Part shown: piece after piece, positions 45,498 through 64,000 of the stretch | Numbering within the stretch: the first letter of the stretch is position 1 | How the letters are laid out: each line of letters begins with the position of its first letter | Assembly (NCBI GenBank): GCA_009746045.1 | Contig: RPFO01000500.1 | Span: 467,559-531,558 of the forward strand | Length of the DNA: 64,000 bases | Reading direction: 5' to 3' | Source of the DNA: Mesostigma viride | Taxonomy: Eukaryota; Streptophyta; Mesostigmatophyceae; Mesostigmatales; Mesostigmataceae | The notes under the pieces: model-generated | What the model saw: only the letters and a program-made list of their open reading frames with translations | The model's database searches: none | What the model was told of the DNA's origin: nothing | Position numbers and translations under genes: made by a program

Positions 45498-47672
45498 TAT
45501 CCTAACGAATTTCATGAATTAGCTTGTATCCTAACAGGCTCGCCATCAAGCCTGCGCTAGATGTGCACGCGTTGCAAAGACACCAGCCATCCAGGCAAGC
45601 AAAGATGGCAGAGTCTTCTCACGACTGTTTCTTGAAAAAATCCACTGGTGCTGAAAATGCACGCAAAATGGCGTTGTCTCATTGACATTACAAGTCAGGC
45701 GCACATGCCCATTTGAATGATGTTCCAGTCACATACCTCCACTGGGAGGACACGTGCATGCACATGGGAAGTGGCCAGACTGAGGAGACTGCCGCACAAT
45801 CCCAACAAACCACGTCCAGTTCGCCCCGAATGACAGCAAAGAGGTACTAGCCCTGCCACTCATGTGTAACAATGGAAACAGAAAAGGAGCCTAGCATCCA
45901 TTCGAGCAGCCCCCATAACCACCACATTGCTCGGGCCCACCAGGTACACAGACAGCAACTAGTCATGCACGAAAGGAAGGCTCGTCCTGCAAATAGGGAC
46001 CACGCCTTATTGCTATCCGCTCTGACACCCAACAGCCCACATATTGTCCATGTCGTATTCACCGACAATGGCCGCAGCAGGAACATCTGGTCAGGCCAGT
46101 TGTACCCACATGATTGCAGCAAGGAACGCAGACTCCATTACGGCCCTGTGAGAGCGCCACCGGCTGTCCTGCCTCTCAACCACTGCACCCCCGGGCGCCG
46201 GCACCACAACCCTTGCCCACTGGGAGCGTGCCGTCCACACCCCAAACGTTCAAACCAGTGGATTATTGCTGGCCTCTGCTTGCCAGGGGCCTTGCCAGAG
46301 ACCCTCCGGTAATGCTGTTGAACACAGAAATGGAGACTGATGTATCAGCACCAGTGCCCCTGCCGGGCAGAACAAGGTGGGCAGTCAGGTGGGCAGATTG
46401 GCGCTGTCTACCATCAGCTCCCCCAGGAGCGAGGCGTGCAGTAGTTGCGCCGAATCTGGTACACCGCCGCGGTACCGGCACAGCCCCGGTGGCCTTGCTT
46501 TGACCCACACAGCAAGTTGTGCCATTGCTCCCATCCCATCCCCCCCACCCCCCTGGGCCACGGGCCACGGGCCATGGGCCATGGGCCATGGGCCATGCGT
46601 CATGCGTCATGCGTCATGGGTCATGGGTCATGGAACCATGCGGTGGCGAGCGCACGGCGTCTGAAGAGTGCCAGCCCGTAACCGCGGCCCGACGCATGCA
46701 ACTTCTTGTCACCAGCATGTTCACCCCATGGTCCACTTGTGTGCCGACTCAAGGTATCGTAGGCTCGTGGGCTGCCCCAGCGTGGGCTTGCTGGTGGACG
46801 CATGGTCACCCGGTTGACCACAGGGCATGCGGGGGCACTTTTTGCTTCCTCCCAGGTTTGCGGGACTTGGCACTCGCTACACGGGATGTAGGTTGTTGGT
46901 CCTGCGGGCTATGGAAAAATGCAGGCTATGGGAAAATGCAGGCTATGGTAAGGCAATAACTGACTACGACTCTACACTGTGAAAGGGTGCTGGCTGCTGC
47001 CCACTGCCTGCAGGCACCGGGATAGATGACACTTGCGTACGATACCCCAACTGCCCACAAAGGGGCAGGGCGCGAATTCCCACGCATGCAGCGTCAGGAT
47101 GCATACATGCAGCGAAAACCAAGGGCCTCGCACAGCCCCCTTCCGAGGTAATACGATAACCCCTTGCTTGCTTGACTATCTTGCTGGCACGTATCTCCGC
47201 AAGGGTGTGGCCATGCCGAGATACAACCGTGCACTAGGCACAGACACCTTGGGCACCCGGTGTGTGGGCTGACAGCAGGAACCCAACAGCCATCCTACAC
47301 ACGCACGCACGCTTGTGGGTGGCCACGAGCTGCGGTCCATTCTCAAAAAGGCGCACTAAGGAGGCTTTTCAAAGGCAGCCGCGCGCCCGGGTGAGCCAAA
47401 TGCTCCCTATTGCCAACGCAGGCAGCGCATGGGGCGCCCACGTACCCTGCCCTTGCCATATCCAGCCGTCAGGCTTGGCTTGGTGGCAGCATCCCGTCAC
47501 GTCGGGAGTTGCCTGTAGCCCCACAGGCATGCGGCCCACCGGCCATCCCCCTGGCGTGCCTGGTGTGCGAGGCAGACAGGATGGCGGTCATCATGGCCTC
47601 CGGTCGCCTGTAAGAAGTAAGAAAAAAGAAGTTGTCTACGTGGCAGGCACCCGCCTACCACCACAGTACAGG
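45498..47672. other. intergenic; 3' flank of exportin-T
   Basis: No gene could be supported on either strand. A short array of GGCCATG-type and GTCATGC-type words lies at about 46560-46632. The last 100-200 bp before 47673 should be 3' UTR of the exportin-T gene. Confidence 0.5.
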
Positions 47673-59651
<11,979 letters not shown>

Positions 59652-60240
59652 GCTACCATATATATGCTGCGTGAAGCACCTCTAGAAACCCCAGCGGAGT
59701 TCATGCCCCAGGCCTGCGCATGCTCAACGGACAATAATGCGCATACTGGCGAGCATGAATGGGGTTACAAGGAAGTTATGCGCGCATGACATACAGCAAG
59801 CCAGGTGAAGAACCGAACATGCTGTTTTTTCCAGCGTCCATAACTGGCCGCTGGGCTATGACACACGCGCGTGTGTTTGATGTGAAAGATCGCTCTCAAT
59901 TCTTGCAAACATGACGAGTGCGTTAGCGTGTCATTGTGCAATCCATTGCCCTGCCGTAAGGCTTTTTATTTATATATTCAACGCTCTTGATGCGGCAACT
60001 CCGGGTCCGCATTGCCAGGATGTAACTAGGCACACGCAATGGGTGTGATGCGCTATCCGCTATATAATTGCACAGGTCGTAAGAAACTTTAGCGAAAGCA
60101 TAGCTCTATCGGCCATGCGCTGGCCCTCAGTCTGCACTGGTCGCCCACACGTTCCCACTTGTCGCCCCGGTGTGCGCGGACGTCGATCGCCGTGGCACAC
60201 ACAGCGTGATAGGTCATAGGTGTGCAGCCAGAAGCGGGCA
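59652..60240. other. upstream region of exportin-T
   Basis: This should hold the minus-strand promoter. A TATATAT sequence lies within 15 bp of the ATG, too close for a normal TATA box. No gene is seen. Confidence 0.45.
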
Positions 60241-60242
60241 AT

Positions 60243-60300
60243 TACTGGGCACTGGGCAGTGGGCAGTGGGCAGTGGGCAGTGGGCAGTGGGCAGTGGGCT
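60243..60300. repeat. 7-bp repeat (GGGCAGT)n
   Basis: Seven or eight units are present. Confidence 0.9.
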
Positions 60301-60407
60301 ACTACCTAGGGTTCTGCCCGGTGCCTACTGTAAACAAAATTGGTCATCCGGCATCCGGTACAAGTCTTACCGGGTGACAGTCTGACAGATTTCGGGTACC
60401 GTCCCGA

Positions 60408-60445
60408 ACCCTAGTTGTTATGTGTGGGCGGAACCCTAGTTGTTA

Positions 60446-60478
<33 letters not shown>

Positions 60479-60480
60479 CG
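60408..60480. repeat. (TTG)n with GAACCCTAGTTGTTATG repeats
   Basis: Two copies of GAACCCTAGTTGTTATG precede a short TTG run. It belongs with the other TTG/AAC-tailed repeats of the window. Confidence 0.7.
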
Positions 60481-60784
60481 GTTCCACCGCTGATGTCGGT
60501 TCCACCGCGCCATAGGCTCTTGGCCGCCCCCACCCACCTCCGGTGGCTTGCGCCACCTTTACCCTTGTCAACCCGTCGCCCCTCGGGTTGGGGACAACGC
60601 CTCCACCATCCGACGGCCCCAATCCCTCGCGTCGCGTCTATGTGGTTTGTCGGATACATCTGTGCGGTTTTTCGGCTACATCTGTGCGGATTTCGGCTAC
60701 ATCTGTGCGGTTCTCGGGTGTACCTGTCCGTCCGTCCGTCAGATTCACCCATCTGACGGTCGTAAATCGGTGGGAGAGTAAATG

Positions 60785-60804
60785 GGTGGGAGAGATGAGC
60801 ATTC

Positions 60805-60843
<39 letters not shown>

Positions 60844-60945
60844 CCCACGCCGCCCAAGGGCAGCAGAGATCTATAGTGGCCGAGGGCCGGATATATTTAG
60901 TATCGGTGGTACTATCGGGGCACTGGGACATGGACTTGTTTAGTG
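60785..60945 (-). repeat. inverted copy of the (AAC)-tailed dispersed repeat
   Basis: Its reverse complement matches 4846-4955, including the words TACTAAATATATCCGGCCCT and CACTATAGATCTCTGCTGCC and the AAC tail (TTG here). Confidence 0.75.
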
Positions 60946-60984
60946 TTGAGTTGTTATGTACCTACCCACGCCGTATCTAAGAGC

Positions 60985-61120
60985 CTTTCCACATATGGTG
61001 ACGAATTAGTGCGAATTAGGAGGACTCGGATTGGTCCGGACCGCAGTTCCAGGCTCGAGGTCTAATTCGGCGCGGCGAATTAGAATGAATTAGCGGTGAA
61101 TTAGTCGGGACGGGGTTTCC
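60985..61120. repeat. GAATTAG-rich stretch, possible transposon terminus
   Basis: After GAGCCTTTCCACATATGG, the word GAATTAG occurs repeatedly (GCGAATTAG, GAATGAATTAG, GGTGAATTAG) up to TTTCCACATTC. Clustered subterminal motifs behind CTTTCCACA would suit a DNA transposon end. No second end was found. Confidence 0.35.
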
Positions 61121-61271
61121 ACATTCAGTTCCGATCCAACGGCGGCGAACAAGTTCCCGCCTTTTTGTGTGCATCATGGCACGTGCTTGACCCTAAAAGT
61201 GAAAACTGCACCCCGTCGCCCAGCATTACACGCCATAACCATCTGGCATCGCTGTGATTTTAAGCCTTGCA

Positions 61272-61436
61272 ATGGCTGAGCCGCCGCCTCCGGCGCTGAT
61301 GTTTAAGACGCAAGAAGATGTTCTTGAGGCCGAGGTGCGCGGCCAGATCACAGCGGCCTATGCCATACATTGGATTAGGCGCCTTAACGAACTGAGTCGA
61401 GGGAAGCGAGGAGGGGACGCGATGAGCGCCATCTAA
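61272..61436 (+). CDS. small unassigned ORF, 54 residues
   Basis: An ATG in good context (GCAATGGCT) opens a 54-residue frame with a Pro-rich start (MAEPPPPALM) and a mixed, helix-like remainder (QEDVLEAEVRGQITAAYAIH). It directly follows the GAATTAG-rich stretch and may be a transposon remnant or a first exon. I do not recognise it. Confidence 0.25.
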   Translation: MAEPPPPALMFKTQEDVLEAEVRGQITAAYAIHWIRRLNELSRGKRGGDAMSAI

Positions 61437-62154
61437 GCAGTTGCTTGTCATGTCTATACGCCCGGGCATCTCATGATCTGTCTACCATGCACGCATTTTC
61501 CTTGGATGAATCGAACAGCTTTTGACATTTTAATGGCGACAATGAAGTCCGGCCACGACAATATAGCGCTGCTCAGAGCTTCGTTGCCGAGAAAGGTTTA
61601 AGAGGTGCTTTTTCCGGGCAGATAATGTAACTCTGCCTAGACCCCGGTAGCTTTCAGCACGCGCATATTGCTTGAGGCAAGCGAGCCACGACGCCTGCAG
61701 GTGCTCCTGCCGAGGTGGAGACCTCCGAGAGCACGTGGATTAGGCTCATGCGTCACAGCAGCATCGACCTTCATTCTCCTGGTGTACGTGGAAGGTCACT
61801 TTTCAGGATTAACATATCTGAATGTTGATTGCCTGTTCATTTTCCGTCAATTGAGCAGCGATTGAAACCATGAGCCATGCAAGTGTAAGGTACAGAATTC
61901 AGTTGATGAACCCAAGCAGGTAATGTGCAAAATAGATGAACCCGAGTAATATGTGCAGATGTTTCGTCCCACTGGCTGTGTGCTATTGCATGAACCGTGT
62001 AGGCCCTTGGCGTGTACTCACTTGCTGCAACCGTGCCCACAGCTGCTTGTCAATACACGCGGCAGGCACAACGACTTTTGCCGCGAGGTGAAACATTTAA
62101 CTCCCCCACACCTTGCATTTTTCACTCTTTCTTTTCCCTATCCATCCTACCCCC
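61437..62154. other. intergenic, no gene recognised
   Basis: Only short overlapping frames are seen. Confidence 0.5.
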
Positions 62155-62735
62155 CAGCACACACACACGCCCACATACATACACATGCACATAAATGTTC
62201 ACACACACATGCACACACGCACGCATACACACATGCACACATACACACATGCACCCACGCACACATGCACACATGCACACACGCACACACGCACACATAC
62301 ACACATGCACACATACACACATGCACACACGCACACATGCACACATACACACATGCACACACGCACACATGCACACACGCACGCATACACACATGCACAC
62401 ATACACACATGCACACACGCACGCATACACACATGCACACATACACACATGCACACACGCACACACGCACACACGCACACACGCACACACGCACACACGC
62501 ACACACGCACACACGCACACACGCACACACGCACACACGCACACACGCACACACGCACACACGCACACACGCACACACGCACACACGCACACACGCACAC
62601 ACGCACACACGCACACACGCACACACGCACACACGCACACACGCACACTCGCACACTCGCACACTCGCACACACGCACACACACACACACGCACACACGC
62701 ACACACGCACACACATGCACACTGTGACATACACA
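62155..62735. repeat. (CACACG)n / (CACACATG)n alternating purine-pyrimidine repeat
   Basis: About 580 bp of alternating CA/CG/TG dinucleotides occur. The first 300 bp mixes ACACATGC and ACACGC. The core 62458-62645 is almost pure (ACACGC)n. The His/Thr and Cys/Val frames are artefacts. Looser CA-rich sequence continues to about 62880. Confidence 0.95.
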
Positions 62736-64000
62736 TGTATGCACACAATATCACACACATGCACACACCCACGTGCGCACATGCACGCTAACACATGCAC
62801 ACAAACATGTGCACACACCCACGAGCACACGTGCACATGCATACAAACGCACACAAACACAGGCCGACTTGCACACATGCGCCACACACATCAATCCATC
62901 ACCAATAAACGGGTTGCTTGGACCCAACGACCTTCTTACTCGCCTGTCCACCCAATGTTCTGCCCATCCTCCCGCCTGCCCGCCTGCAAGTCTGCCACCC
63001 GCCTATCTGCCCACCCATCTGTCAACCTGCCTGCCTGCCTGCTTGTGTGCATGCCTGCGGGCCTGCATGTGCACCTGCGCCCATGCACCTGTTATGCCCC
63101 CATGGCACGTATATGCAGCCTAGCTAGTTGAGTGTCTCTTTGCACGCGCACATGGGTGGCTACATGGGCATTTGCCTGTGTCTTGGGCTGGGGCGTTGGG
63201 CTGATTAGTTCAAGAGTGGGCGGGAAGACGGTGGTATAATTGGGTGGGTAGGGACGGAGTGGATGGATGATTGGGGGGTTGGATGCGGGTGGGACTCAAC
63301 TTAGTGTTAAGTCCAATGTTGCCTATAGCATCAACAAAAATAAGCGAGAAAGCAGCCTAAATTCAAGGAGCCTACTTTTTGTAACATGTGCCAAACTGCA
63401 ATTAATGGTTGCAGGCTCACAAGCTGCCAGATTCATAACGCACATGGAATGAAATGCATGGTTACAGGACAAGCGTGTGGTTGGAAATCTTACAATGCCT
63501 GGCAACGTCTCTTTCATGTGCCCACTGAGAACCGCTGTTCTTCGACACAAGAAGGCTTTGGCAAGCAACGAGCTTCGGCCAGGGCCTTCATTTCAAGGAA
63601 CCGTGTGTAAAGCAAGAACTCAGGATTTACAAACAGAAACTATACCTAACTTTGCGACCTTCATGCAGTATGTCATGTGCATGGCTATGTAGTATGTGCC
63701 AACAATCACAACGAAAACGTGCGAAATTGCAAACATTGCCATGGAAGGGCAGGAGCCACGCACGCAGCAAATTAAAACGGTTCGTGAACCAGTCTGTCGG
63801 GCATAAAGACAGCATAGTCTGGCCAGCAATAATGCAGTGCGATGCGAGACAAACTCGGTAAATATGGGCAGGCAGGCGCAGCTCGTCCTCAGCAGTGCTA
63901 TCTAACGTGACGGCGCCTTATTTCCGCGTGCACGGTGCCGAACATGGCACTGGCCTGATTCCAGTTGCAGCAACGCCAGATGCCTTCCCGTCATAGAGCA
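62736..64000. other. right edge; no gene supported
   Basis: CCTGCC-rich sequence at about 62970-63065 is followed by ordinary sequence. Between 63440 and 63610 the plus strand has a splice-like AG followed by a frame of mixed composition (RVVGNLTMPGNVSFMCPL) ending near a GTGTGT, which could be an isolated exon. I could not link it to a family. Confidence 0.35.

Noticed and set aside
45065-45560. Pro/Gly-rich frames around the G and C runs
   Set aside because: They are produced by homopolymer runs in an inverted-repeat element.
62113-63131. Long His/Thr-rich and Cys/Val-rich frames
   Set aside because: They are alternating CA/CG repeat artefacts on both strands.
63323-63568. Minus-strand RING-finger-like pattern (CNHAFHSMC)
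   Set aside because: The preceding and following Cys pairs of a RING domain are missing and no splice-consistent extension was found; it is likely chance.

Overview
The window looks like nuclear DNA of a photosynthetic eukaryote, most likely a green-lineage alga. The reasons are spliceosomal introns with GT-AG (and two GC-AG) borders, a plant-type guanylate-binding-protein GTPase, a plastid-targeted fibrillin (PAP) protein, a plant-sized mitochondrial complex I CHCH subunit, non-LTR retrotransposons, and a very heavy load of micro- and minisatellites. I cannot name the species.

Four protein genes can be reconstructed exon by exon, and in each the intron phases sum to an open reading frame. 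(1) 6026-29521, plus strand: a 21-exon membrane GBP-like GTPase of 636 residues whose 23.5 kb is almost all intron. (2) 35386-36219, minus strand: a two-exon NDUFA8-like complex I subunit of 112 residues. (3) 36944-41410, plus strand: a five-exon plastid fibrillin/PAP protein of 231 residues, divergent from gene 2 across about 725 bp. (4) 47673-59651, minus strand: a seven-exon exportin-T (tRNA export receptor) of 1394 residues. A possible acidic C-terminus of a further gene enters at the left edge. No rRNA, tRNA or CRISPR array was found.

Layout: 1-5750 holds edge-gene remains, a C-rich strand-skewed stretch and dispersed repeats with (AAC)n tails. 6026-29521 is the GTPase gene; its introns carry at least eight tandem arrays, a 0.5 kb foldback element and a second inverted-repeat element with tRNA-like pieces. 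31070-34120 and 41776-45015 are retrotransposon clusters made of ORF1-only elements plus one 5'-truncated reverse-transcriptase element. 45016-45497 is a G/C-run-rich inverted-repeat element. 47673-59651 is exportin-T; one intron holds a 3.4 kb array of 45-bp units that is open in all six frames. 59652-64000 holds more satellites and no gene I can identify.

The four genes act in different compartments (endomembrane, mitochondrion, plastid, nuclear pore) and show no pathway link. The most interesting signals are the ORF1-only retroelements, which share a 3' hairpin, apparently with a compensatory base pair, with a reverse-transcriptase element; the long foldback inside a transcribed intron; and the repeated growth of 44-46 bp arrays inside introns.
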